NCBI GenBank assembly: GCA_963769765.1 | Contig: CAVYNA010000004.1 | Location: 62,001-126,000, forward strand | Direction: 5' to 3' | DNA length: 64,000 bases | DNA from: Bog-756 sp963769765 | GTDB lineage: Bacteria; Actinomycetota; Acidimicrobiia; Acidimicrobiales; RAAP-2 | In this document: in pieces, positions 8,087-16,334 of the stretch | Layout: each line of letters begins with the position of its first letter | Numbering within the stretch: the stretch's first letter is position 1 | Notes under the pieces: model-generated | What the model was told of the DNA's origin: nothing | Databases searched by the model: none | What the model saw: the letters and a program-made list of their open reading frames with translations, nothing else | Program-made: the position numbers and the translations under genes

Positions 8087-9493
8087 CTACGACCCGGTCA
8101 GGAGGCGTCGCCTCCGGGCCTGCTCCGCGTCGTAATTCGCCTGGTCGGCCTCGTCGACGGACGCGCTGCCCTCGTCGGAGATCCGCATCAGGATCGCGAT
8201 GAGGACGTAGTTCGCGACGAGCGCGGAGCCGCCGTAGGAGACGAACGGCAAGGTGATGCCGGTCAGCGGCAGGAGGCGCACGATGCCGGCCATGATGAAG
8301 AAGGCCTGGAATCCGATGATCATGGTCAGGCCGACCGCGGTGAGCTTGGCGAACTCGGAGCGCGCGGCCTGGGCGATCCGGAGGCCCGTCCCGACGAGCA
8401 GCAGGAAGGCGACGACCACCATGGTCGACCCGAGCAGGCCCATCTCCTCGCCGATCACCGCGAAGATGAAGTCGCTCTCGGGGATCGGGATCGAGTAGGC
8501 GCCGAATCCGAGCCCGAGGCCGGAGCCCCCGATCCCGCCGCTGCCCATCGCGTACCACGCCTGACGGAGCTGGTCTCCCGGGTCGTGCGGCAGGACGTGC
8601 CACGGGTTGAGCCAGGTCTCCACGCGGACATGGGTCTGCGTGAAGAAGTGGACAGCGATGTAGGCGCCGATTGCGAACAGCACCACGCCGAGGAGGAGGT
8701 AGCCCGTCCGCCCGGTGGTCACCCACAGCAGGCCGATGAAGAGCGTGAACAAAAGGGCCGAGAAGCCGATGTCGTGCTCGAGGCTCATCACCCCGATCGC
8801 GAACGCCCAGGCGAGAAGGATCGGGATCAGTGGGCGCGGATCGAGGACGAGTCGGTTGCCGAGCCTCGCCGTCGGAATGGTGAGCAGCTCGCGCTTCTCG
8901 GCGAAGTACGAGGCGAAGAAGATGCAGAGCAGGATCTTGGCGAGCTCGACCGGCTGGAAGGTGAACGTACCCAGTCGGATCCACAGACGGGCGCCGTAGA
9001 GGTTCTCGCCGAGGTGCGGAACGAGCGGCAGCAGCAACAAGATGACGCCGAGCGCGAGCAGCAGGTAGCGGTAGCGGTCGAGATCGCGGGAGCGCCGGAC
9101 GACGAAGAGGGTGACGACGTAGGCGCCGACCCCCGCAGCGGTCCAGGCGGCCTGGTAAGGAGCGAAGTGCTCGTTCAAGCCGAGGTCGATGCGGGTGATC
9201 ATCACGTAGCCGATGCCGTTGAGGAGAAAGGCGATCGGGAGGAGCACCGGGACGGCATCGGGTGCGAAGATGCGGTTGGCGACGTGCGCGACGCCGCCGA
9301 GCGCGAGCATCGTGATGAGCAGTGGCACGACGTCGGAGGGGACCTTCGACGTGTTGCCGAGGATCATCAGTGTGTAGGCGGCCACCACGATGATCGCAGC
9401 CACGATCAGGAGGCCGAGCTCGGTGCGGCGGCGTGCCTTGACCCCCCGGAGCGTGCGGCGCGACTTGGGGGACGACAGGACGGCGACCGGCAC
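8087..9493 (-). CDS. SEDS-family cell-wall polymerase, long actinobacterial RodA/FtsW type
   Basis: This 468-residue polytopic membrane protein is the second SEDS member in the window. It contains RLWIRLGTFTFQPVELAKI, SLEHDIGFSALLF, ESDFIFAVIGEEMGLLG and GITLPFVSYGGSALVAN, the core signatures of peptidoglycan polymerases. Its N-terminal half has extra transmembrane helices compared with the 382-residue paralogue. Length and layout resemble the actinobacterial RodA that usually lies near pbpA/pknB, but no such partner is nearby. GTG 9493 (VPVAVLSSPK) is the likely start because TAGGCT sits 7 nt upstream. The assignment to RodA or FtsW function is uncertain. Confidence 0.9.
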   Translation of the reverse strand: MPVAVLSSPKSRRTLRGVKARRRTELGLLIVAAIIVVAAYTLMILGNTSKVPSDVVPLLITMLALGGVAHVANRIFAPDAVPVLLPIAFLLNGIGYVMITRIDLGLNEHFAPYQAAWTAAGVGAYVVTLFVVRRSRDLDRYRYLLLALGVILLLLPLVPHLGENLYGARLWIRLGTFTFQPVELAKILLCIFFASYFAEKRELLTIPTARLGNRLVLDPRPLIPILLAWAFAIGVMSLEHDIGFSALLFTLFIGLLWVTTGRTGYLLLGVVLFAIGAYIAVHFFTQTHVRVETWLNPWHVLPHDPGDQLRQAWYAMGSGGIGGSGLGLGFGAYSIPIPESDFIFAVIGEEMGLLGSTMVVVAFLLLVGTGLRIAQAARSEFAKLTAVGLTMIIGFQAFFIMAGIVRLLPLTGITLPFVSYGGSALVANYVLIAILMRISDEGSASVDEADQANYDAEQARRRRLLTGS

Positions 9494-9500
9494 CCCGGCG

Positions 9501-9506
9501 AGCCTA
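9501..9506 (-). promoter_or_regulatory. -10-like element TAGGCT of the minus-strand SEDS gene
   Basis: Read on the minus strand, TAGGCT is followed by 7 nt and then GTG 9493. This predicts a leaderless message. Confidence 0.5.
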
Positions 9507-9555
9507 CCGGCGCCTCCGGGCGTGCCGGGGGAGGGCAGGTCGAGGCGCCCGCTTC

Positions 9556-10623
9556 CTAGCGGCGTTCGGACGCGCGGTCGACCTGGGCCTCGGAGGCCCG
9601 ACGGAGCACGGCGAACCCGGCCGGTGCTGCCGCCAGGCGCTTGTCGATCGTCTGGCCGTCGAGCAGGCCCGCCTGGGTCCCGATCGAGTGGACCACGCTC
9701 ATCGCGTTGATGGCGGCTCGAGGGAGCGCGTCGGCGAGCGTGGACCCGGCGACGATCGAGGCGAGCAGGGTCGCGGCGAAGGCATCGCCGGCACCCGTGC
9801 GGTCGACCGGTGGCTCGGGGTCCGGGTAGATCGGCATCGAGAGACGTTCGGTCCCGTCGAGGGCGTCGGCGCCGTGCGCGCCGTCGGTGATCACCACCTG
9901 GTCCGGGCCGAGCGCGGAGACTCCGTCGAGCAGATCGTCGATCGATGTCCCGGGGGCGGACCGGGTGATGGTCGTCGCCTCCTCGCGGTTGCACACGACG
10001 AGGGAGGCCCGCCGGTAGAGCCGGGCCAGCCGGGCCGCTCCGCGTTCGATCTGGTAGGTGCCTGGTTGGAACGCCAGTCGGACGGAGACGTGCTCGTCGA
10101 GCCAGTCCGCGATCTGCTCCTCGTAGTCTTGGGCGTCACGTCCGACAGAAGAGAGGTAGAGCCACGACGGGCGCTCCTTGGGGCTCAAGTGGGGCCAGTG
10201 GTAGTCGTACTCCTCGTGTCGGATGAGGATCGTCCGCTCGGATCCCACCCGGAGCACGAAGTGCCGGTTGGTCGGCGCGTCCTGGTCGAGTCGGATGAGC
10301 GTGCTCGCGACCCCCTCGTCGTGCAGCGCGTCGATGAGGTCACGGCCCAGCTGGTCGGTCCCGAGGTATGCGGCCAGCGCGACCCGCAGGCCGAGCCGCG
10401 CACAGGCGACCGCCGCGTTGGCGGCGTTGCCCCCGGCCTCGACGGTCTCGCAGGACTCGTAGGGGAGCTTGGCCCCGAAGGGCAGGACCAGCTCGCTCCG
10501 GTTCGGGTCCATGCCGGGGACGGGGTGCACGATGGCACGCTGATCCGAGAGCGTGATGTACACGTCGCTCGCCACGTCCCCCACACAGACCACGTCGAAC
10601 CGGTGCCGCTCACTTCGGATCAC
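9556..10623 (-). CDS. PfkB/ribokinase-family carbohydrate kinase
   Basis: This cytoplasmic kinase of about 355 residues has the two PfkB signatures: AGGNAANAAVACARLG near residues 63-78 and DRTGAGDAFAATLL from about residue 274, with the catalytic aspartate in GAGD. The substrate cannot be read from sequence; sugars, nucleosides and sugar phosphates are all possible. Starts at GTG 10623 or 10632 are both plausible and overlap the end of the upstream HAD-GH65 gene by 14-23 nt, behind GGAAGG. The overlap implies co-translation with that gene, so the kinase may act on a sugar released by the phosphorylase. That link is inference. Confidence 0.88.
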   Translation of the reverse strand: MIRSERHRFDVVCVGDVASDVYITLSDQRAIVHPVPGMDPNRSELVLPFGAKLPYESCETVEAGGNAANAAVACARLGLRVALAAYLGTDQLGRDLIDALHDEGVASTLIRLDQDAPTNRHFVLRVGSERTILIRHEEYDYHWPHLSPKERPSWLYLSSVGRDAQDYEEQIADWLDEHVSVRLAFQPGTYQIERGAARLARLYRRASLVVCNREEATTITRSAPGTSIDDLLDGVSALGPDQVVITDGAHGADALDGTERLSMPIYPDPEPPVDRTGAGDAFAATLLASIVAGSTLADALPRAAINAMSVVHSIGTQAGLLDGQTIDKRLAAAPAGFAVLRRASEAQVDRASERR

Positions 10624-13600
10624 CGCCGTCACCCACCTTCCGGGGCTGGCGTCCCCGCTCGGCCGGATCGGGGCGCGGACGTCGCCACAGTGTGCCAGCG
10701 AGCGGCCTGGTCCGTGGGTCGTCCGCCTGCCGACCTGGGTGCGTGTCGACCGGGTAGACCGCCGACGGCGGCACGTTGGTCGTGGGAGCCGAGCCGGCGA
10801 CCCGCACCGCGAGCGGGCGCTCACACCAGACGGTGACCTTTCCGTGCTCGGCGCGCACCCGCACCGCCTGACCGAAGACGGAAAGGCCGAGGGTGAGCGC
10901 CGACCACCGGTCGGGCAGGCAGGGGTCGACGACGAGGACGCCGTCACGGCACCGGATGCCGAGGAAGCCGAAGGCCAGCGCCTGCCAGACGCCGGCCATC
11001 GCGGCGAGGTGCACGCCCTCGGCCGTCGCACCCATGACGTCGTCGAGATCGATCCTGCTCGAGTGTGCGAAGAGCTCGAGTGCCTCCTCGGGTCGTCCGG
11101 CGCGTGCGAGGAGGGCTGCATGGACGGCGGGGGAGAGCGAACTGCCGTGCGCGGTCCTCGGGAGGTAGTGCGCGAGGCAGTCCGTGAGCGATCCGGCCAC
11201 CACCTCGTCGGGGACGAGGTGGTGGAGCATGAGGACGTCAGCCTGCTTGATGAGCTGGGAGTGCGCGACCCGGTCGCCGCCGATGACCAGGTCGAGGAGG
11301 ACCGGTGGCGTCGCCACCTCCTCGAGGAGAAGGGGTTCGAGGTCGAAGTAGCCCCGGAACTGTTCGTAGATCCCGCGGCCGGCGTCCCAGCCGTCGACGA
11401 GCCGGTCGGCGAGCGAGCGCAGCGCGACGGCCTCCGTGGGTGCCGCGTCGCCGTTTCCGGCGTCGAGGAGGGACGCGGCGCACCGCAGGTTCCAGCGCGC
11501 CATCACGTTGGTGTAGGCGTTGTCGTCGACGTCGTCGTGGTACTCGTCGGGGCCGATGACGCCGTCGAGATGGGCTGTGCCGGCGTCGTCGGTCGTGATG
11601 CGGCTCGCCCAGTAGCGGGCGGTCTCGACGACGAGGTCACGACCCTCGGAGCGCAGCCACGAACCGGAGCCCGTCCAGGTCGCGTACTGCTCGGCCGCCC
11701 AGGCGACGTCTGCGACGACGTGCTCCTCGCGCGGCCCGGTCTCGATCTCGACGGTCTCGCCGAGGGGGGTGCGGACCTGCCGCGGGGTGACGTCGCGCCC
11801 GTCACCGTCGGACTCCCACGGGAAGCGCGCCCCGCGGTAGCCGAGCGACGCTGCGAACGCGCGGGCGGCGGGAAGTCGGGCGATGCGGTAGCGGAGCATG
11901 CAGAGCGCGGCCGCGGGCCGGAGCGCGACGAGCGCGGGGAGGACGAAGACGTCAGCGTCCCAGAAGACGTGGCCGGCGTAGCCGGAGCCGCTCAGACCCC
12001 GGGCGCCGACCGCCAGCTCCCCGGTGTCCGCGGCCGCCGTGAGGAGGTGGTAGACGGCGAAGCGGGCGGCGAGCTCGGCATCGGGGTCCCCCTCGATCGT
12101 GACCTCCGCGCGCGCCCAGCGTTGCGCCCACTCCCTGCGGTGCTCTGCGAGCAACCGGTCGAAGCCCAAGGAGGCAGCGCCTTCGAGATGGTCCCGCGCC
12201 TCGCCGAGCGCGACCCGCGGTTGGCGGATGGTGCTCCAGCCGGCCAGGCGTTCGAGGGTCGTGCGCCCTCCGGCCGCGGTGAGTTGGTCGTGCGCCGCGA
12301 CGGTGATCCGCGCGTCCGCGTGGCCGGTGGCCGCCGCCGTGACACCGGCGTCGTCCGCGAGCTCGAACCCGTTGCCATCCACTGGCGGGCGGAGTGCGGG
12401 CCCGGGGTCGAGCCCGGACGGTCCCTCCAGCCGCATTCCGAGCGCGTAGTGCGCCTGGGCCGGCGCGAACCGCAGCGAGCGGACCGGAGTGCTGGGAGGT
12501 GGCGTGGTCGTCGGCCCGGCCTGTCCGGCTTCCCGTCGCCGACCGGGTGCGCCGTCGTCACGCCAGAGGACCGCAGTTCGCAGGTCGAGCCACCGCCGAC
12601 CCGCCGCCTGCACATCCGCCGGCGGGAGGTCGACGGAGGTCCAGGTGGGCCCCGCGAGCAGCGCGCCCTGCGAGGTGTAGGCCCCGCTGACGAGCAGGAG
12701 GGGATCGGTTCCCGGACCGTCCTCCTCGAGGGACGCACGGGTCCCGCTGTACCCGTTCCCGACCGTGCCCAGTGCCTCGGCGACCCGTCGACGGTCGCGA
12801 TCACCGGGCAGCTCGACGACCCAGGACGGATCGAGGTCGATGCCCGGGACCCGGCGCTGCCGTCGCCGGAGGAGCTGCGCATCGAGGATGGCGAGGCACC
12901 GGTCGGGTCCTCCGACGAGGTGGATCACGTCGTCGGGCACTCCGCCGGGCTCGACCCCGACCGAGACGGCCGGCGACCGGTCGAACTCGTCGATGCGAAG
13001 GAGCGAGTCGCTCCCGACCATGCCGCCCACCGGTCCGAGCTCGTCCCCGACGATGAGGACGAGGCCACCGGTGACGCCCCGTTCCGCCAGCCATCGGGCC
13101 GCCCACCTGGCGGAGTCGGCCTTGTCGGTGAGCCCGAGCTCGACGTGTTTGACGTCGCTCGTGATCTTCGGGTCGCGGAGCCCCCCGTCCCTCGACGCGC
13201 CGGAGACCAGGTCGACGACCTCGGCCAGGTCCGCGAACCCCGCCGCCCGGACGGTCGCCAGCACCGCCTCGGTGAGCTCGGCCATCTCGGCCTTCTTCGG
13301 GTCGGCCCACCTGGACGTCGGGATGAGGTCGATCTTCCGACGGTTGAGCCGCTGCGAGACCACCTCCGCTTCCACGCCCCGGGACCGGAGACGCTCGACG
13401 GCGAGAGCCGCTGCCCGGTCCAACGCCCGGTCCTCGTCGGGGGTGGCCACCCTGCGGACGAGGAGCTCGGGTCCGTCTGCGCCGACCGCGAAGACCTCGG
13501 AACCGCGATTGGTGCAGCAGTGGAGCGTTCCGTCTCCCTTTGGCCGTGCGCCCAGCTGGCCGTCGACGTTCCCGAGGTGGGTGCCACTCACGATCACGAC

Positions 13601-13759
13601 GTGGACGCCGAGCGAGCAGAGCTCCTCGAGTCGCCGACGGGCCTCGCCGGCGGCGAACGACCGGTCCGGTACGACGGTGCCGTCCCAGTCCAGAATGATC
13701 GCCTCGAAGGTCCGATCGAGTGGTTCCGTACCTGGTCGCGGGTCGTCCACATCGCGCAT
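10610..13759 (-). CDS. HAD phosphatase / glycoside hydrolase family 65 fusion (disaccharide phosphorylase-like)
   Basis: This 1049-residue protein joins two enzymes. The N-terminal part (about residues 1-270) is a HAD phosphatase with the nucleophile motif ILDWDGT at residues 22-28, a SGTHLGN motif and a late VGDELG motif. The remainder is a GH65 (alpha/alpha)6 domain with N-terminal beta-sandwich. It carries VIGPDEYHDD, whose glutamate near residue 738 is the expected general acid, IKQADVLM near 838 and the phosphate-binding SSLSP motif near 870. The phosphate-binding features favour a phosphorylase acting on trehalose, maltose or a related glucoside. A comparable HAD-GH65 fusion is annotated as OtsB1 in mycobacteria. 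ATG 13759 is preferred; GTG 13792 is also open. Confidence 0.88.
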   Translation of the reverse strand: MRDVDDPRPGTEPLDRTFEAIILDWDGTVVPDRSFAAGEARRRLEELCSLGVHVVIVSGTHLGNVDGQLGARPKGDGTLHCCTNRGSEVFAVGADGPELLVRRVATPDEDRALDRAAALAVERLRSRGVEAEVVSQRLNRRKIDLIPTSRWADPKKAEMAELTEAVLATVRAAGFADLAEVVDLVSGASRDGGLRDPKITSDVKHVELGLTDKADSARWAARWLAERGVTGGLVLIVGDELGPVGGMVGSDSLLRIDEFDRSPAVSVGVEPGGVPDDVIHLVGGPDRCLAILDAQLLRRRQRRVPGIDLDPSWVVELPGDRDRRRVAEALGTVGNGYSGTRASLEEDGPGTDPLLLVSGAYTSQGALLAGPTWTSVDLPPADVQAAGRRWLDLRTAVLWRDDGAPGRRREAGQAGPTTTPPPSTPVRSLRFAPAQAHYALGMRLEGPSGLDPGPALRPPVDGNGFELADDAGVTAAATGHADARITVAAHDQLTAAGGRTTLERLAGWSTIRQPRVALGEARDHLEGAASLGFDRLLAEHRREWAQRWARAEVTIEGDPDAELAARFAVYHLLTAAADTGELAVGARGLSGSGYAGHVFWDADVFVLPALVALRPAAALCMLRYRIARLPAARAFAASLGYRGARFPWESDGDGRDVTPRQVRTPLGETVEIETGPREEHVVADVAWAAEQYATWTGSGSWLRSEGRDLVVETARYWASRITTDDAGTAHLDGVIGPDEYHDDVDDNAYTNVMARWNLRCAASLLDAGNGDAAPTEAVALRSLADRLVDGWDAGRGIYEQFRGYFDLEPLLLEEVATPPVLLDLVIGGDRVAHSQLIKQADVLMLHHLVPDEVVAGSLTDCLAHYLPRTAHGSSLSPAVHAALLARAGRPEEALELFAHSSRIDLDDVMGATAEGVHLAAMAGVWQALAFGFLGIRCRDGVLVVDPCLPDRWSALTLGLSVFGQAVRVRAEHGKVTVWCERPLAVRVAGSAPTTNVPPSAVYPVDTHPGRQADDPRTRPLAGTLWRRPRPDPAERGRQPRKVGDGGDPK

Positions 13760-13923
13760 GGTGCCATTCTCGGGGCGGCCCGGCGTTGCCACTAGGGGCG
13801 ATGGTCATCACGCCGGTTCGAGCTGCTGCCGGAGGATCGGAGTGTCGGTCGCAAGGCGGGATGCCCCCCGGTCGGCACGGCCGGCGCCCCTCGTCGGGCG
13901 GGCCGGGACGCCGTGTGCAGGGG

Positions 13924-13929
13924 TACCAT
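13924..13929 (+). promoter_or_regulatory. -10-like element TACCAT upstream of ppk1
   Basis: TACCAT is followed after 9 nt by an ATG at 13939. That ATG opens a nine-codon mini-ORF rather than ppk1 itself. Confidence 0.4.
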
Positions 13930-13938
13930 GAGTCGGCG

Positions 13939-13968
13939 ATGCGCTCAGACCGGACCGACCGAGCGTGA
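13939..13968 (+). other. possible nine-codon leader ORF overlapping the ppk1 start
   Basis: ATG 13939 begins the short frame MRSDRTDRA, which ends with a TGA at 13966-13968. That TGA overlaps the ppk1 GTG at 13965-13967 (GTGA). The spacing from TACCAT fits a leaderless start for the mini-ORF, which would then deliver ribosomes to ppk1 by termination-reinitiation. This is seen in sequence only; it could be chance. Confidence 0.35.
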
Positions 13969-16334
13969 ACCCGGAGCGGCGATCGGCGGAGCCGCCCACA
14001 TCGACGACCGCTCCCGGGCGGTCCGCCGACGGACGGACCGGCGTCGGGACGGCGACCGCCCCGGTCCGCGACGCTCCGCGGATCGTCGGGTGGGACCGGC
14101 GGAGAGCCGAGCCCTGGGAGACGAGCTCCGGTGACGCTCCTCCGGCCGGGGGGTCCGGGACGGAGCTGGCGGACTCGCCGGACCGTTTCTTCAACAGCGA
14201 GGTCTCGTGGCTCGACTTCGGCGCGCGCCTCCTCGAGCTGACCGACGACGACCGGCTCCCACTCCTCGAACGTGTGAAGTTCCTCGCGATCTTCGCCGAG
14301 GGACTCGACGAGTTCTTCCAGGTCCGTGTGGCCGGACTCGAGGACCAGATCGCCGCCGGACTGCGGACTCGTTCCCCGGACGGGATGAGTCCGGCCGAGC
14401 AGTTGGCACTCATCCGCGAGCGGTCGATCGGACTCGTCGGCGCGCAGAACCGGATCTACACCGAGCGGGTCCGACCGGCCCTGGCCGCGGCGGGCATCGC
14501 GATCTGCGACTGGCGGGACCTCGATGCGGCAGATCGGGCCCACCTTCTCGAGGTGTTCAATCGCAGCATCTTCCCGATTCTCACGCCGCTCGCTGTCGAC
14601 CAGGCCCACCCGTTCCCCTACATCTCGAACCTCTCCCTCAATCTGGTGGTCCGCGTCGCCGACCCCACGACCGGCGACCGGCGGATCGCCCGGGTGAAGG
14701 TGCCCCCGCTGATCCCACGACTGGTCGTGCTCCGCGACGGGGCCCGGGTCGTCCCGGTCGAGCAGGTGATCGCCGCCCACCTCTCGAGCCTGTTCCCCGC
14801 GATGGACATCGTCGAGCACTATCACTTCCGCGTCACGCGCAACGCGGATCTCTCGATCGACGGCGACGAGTCCCAGGACATGCTCGCCGCGGTCGAACAC
14901 GAGCTGCACCGCCGACGTTTCGGACAGGCCGTCAGACTCGAGGTGGCGGCGACCATCTCGGAGGATCTCCTCGAGCTGCTGATCACGTCGGTCGACGTGC
15001 CGAGGGACAACGTCTTCTTGATCGACGCTCCGATCGATCTCGGCGGGCTCCGCGGGCTCGCCGACCTGGGACGCGCCGATCTGGCGGCCGAGCACTGGTC
15101 GCCGCTCACCCCACCGCAGCTGGCCGGCGGTGAGGATCTCTTCACGGTGCTGGCACGCAGCGACGTCCTGGTGCACCACCCGTACGAGTCGTTCGAGACG
15201 TCGGTCGAGGCGTTCCTCGGGCTCGCCGCCGAGGATCCCGACGTCCTCGCGATCCGACAGACCCTCTACCGCACCGGCGAGGACAGCCCGATCGTCGACT
15301 CACTGATCCGGGCATCCCAGGCCGGCAAGCAGGTCACGGTCGTGGTGGAGCTGCAGGCACGCTTCGACGAACAGGTCAACATCGCGCGGGCCCGCGCCCT
15401 CGAGGAGGCGGGCGTCGAGGTGATCTACGGCCTCATGACCTTGAAGACCCACTCGAAGATCTCGCTCGTGATCCGACGCGAGGGAGACGACCTCCGCCGG
15501 TACTGCCACATCGGGAGCGGCAACTACAACTCGTACACGGCCAGGTTCTACGAGGACGTCGGCCTGTTCACCGCCGATCCGGGCATCGGGGCCGACGTCG
15601 GTGAGCTGTTCAGGCTGCTGACCGGCGCGGGGCTGCCCTCGGAGTTCAGCCGGCTGCTCGTCTCACCGATGTCGACCCGAACGCAGCTGGTCGAAGAGAT
15701 CGACGAGGAGGCCGGCGCAGGGGCGCGTGGCCGCATCGTGCTGAAGACCAACGGCCTGACCGATCCCGAGATCATCGATGCGCTCTATCGGGCCTCGGCC
15801 GCAGGGGTCTCGACCGATCTCATCGTCCGCGGGCGGTGCTGCCTGCGCCCCGGCGTCCCGGGCCTGTCCGAGCACATCCGGGTGCGCTCGATCGTGGGGC
15901 GCTACCTCGAGCACTCCCGCATCTTCCGGTTCGGCGGCGTCGACGGCCGCCCGCTCCGGATCGCCTTCGGCTCGCCCGACCTGATGGAGCGCAACCTCGA
16001 TCGCCGGGTCGAGGTGGTCGTGCCCGTCGAGCATGCCGGCATGCAACAACGCCTCGTCGGCATCCTCGACGACGTCCTGCGTGACGAGGCGAACTCCTGG
16101 CTCCTCGGTCCCGACGGCGCCTGGCTCCGGGTCTCGCCACCGGGTGTCCCGGCAGGACTCGGCTTCAACGTCCAGGATCACTTCCAAGCGCAGGCCCTCG
16201 AATCCCGACGCCATCGCCGTGACGGGGGAGCGGTTGGCCCGTCGGATCTCCGGCCACCTCCGGCCCCTGCTGGGCCGGCGTCCAGGTCACCGCGGTCCCG
16301 CTGGTGGAGGCGGAGGTCCGCGCAGGGCCGGTGA
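13965..16334 (+). CDS. ppk1: polyphosphate kinase 1
   Basis: The enzyme makes inorganic polyphosphate from ATP. The frame gives 789 residues from GTG 13965. The first 65 or so residues are Arg/Pro/Thr-rich and not part of the conserved protein, so the true start could be further in. The family begins at FFNSEVSWLDFGARLLEL. The autophosphorylated histidine is expected in LKTHSKISLV near residue 496, and the second catalytic histidine in YCHIGSGNYN about 20 residues on. The conserved IVGRYLEHSRIF and SPDLMERNLDRRVE motifs are also present. The last 50 residues are Arg/Pro/Ser-rich and overlap a convergent gene by 170 nt. Confidence 0.94.
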   Translation: MNPERRSAEPPTSTTAPGRSADGRTGVGTATAPVRDAPRIVGWDRRRAEPWETSSGDAPPAGGSGTELADSPDRFFNSEVSWLDFGARLLELTDDDRLPLLERVKFLAIFAEGLDEFFQVRVAGLEDQIAAGLRTRSPDGMSPAEQLALIRERSIGLVGAQNRIYTERVRPALAAAGIAICDWRDLDAADRAHLLEVFNRSIFPILTPLAVDQAHPFPYISNLSLNLVVRVADPTTGDRRIARVKVPPLIPRLVVLRDGARVVPVEQVIAAHLSSLFPAMDIVEHYHFRVTRNADLSIDGDESQDMLAAVEHELHRRRFGQAVRLEVAATISEDLLELLITSVDVPRDNVFLIDAPIDLGGLRGLADLGRADLAAEHWSPLTPPQLAGGEDLFTVLARSDVLVHHPYESFETSVEAFLGLAAEDPDVLAIRQTLYRTGEDSPIVDSLIRASQAGKQVTVVVELQARFDEQVNIARARALEEAGVEVIYGLMTLKTHSKISLVIRREGDDLRRYCHIGSGNYNSYTARFYEDVGLFTADPGIGADVGELFRLLTGAGLPSEFSRLLVSPMSTRTQLVEEIDEEAGAGARGRIVLKTNGLTDPEIIDALYRASAAGVSTDLIVRGRCCLRPGVPGLSEHIRVRSIVGRYLEHSRIFRFGGVDGRPLRIAFGSPDLMERNLDRRVEVVVPVEHAGMQQRLVGILDDVLRDEANSWLLGPDGAWLRVSPPGVPAGLGFNVQDHFQAQALESRRHRRDGGAVGPSDLRPPPAPAGPASRSPRSRWWRRRSAQGR

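Noticed and set aside
10553..13795. Plus-strand open frame of 1080 codons opposite the HAD-GH65 gene
   Set aside because: The peptide is low complexity and charged without motifs; the minus strand encodes intact HAD and GH65 signatures.
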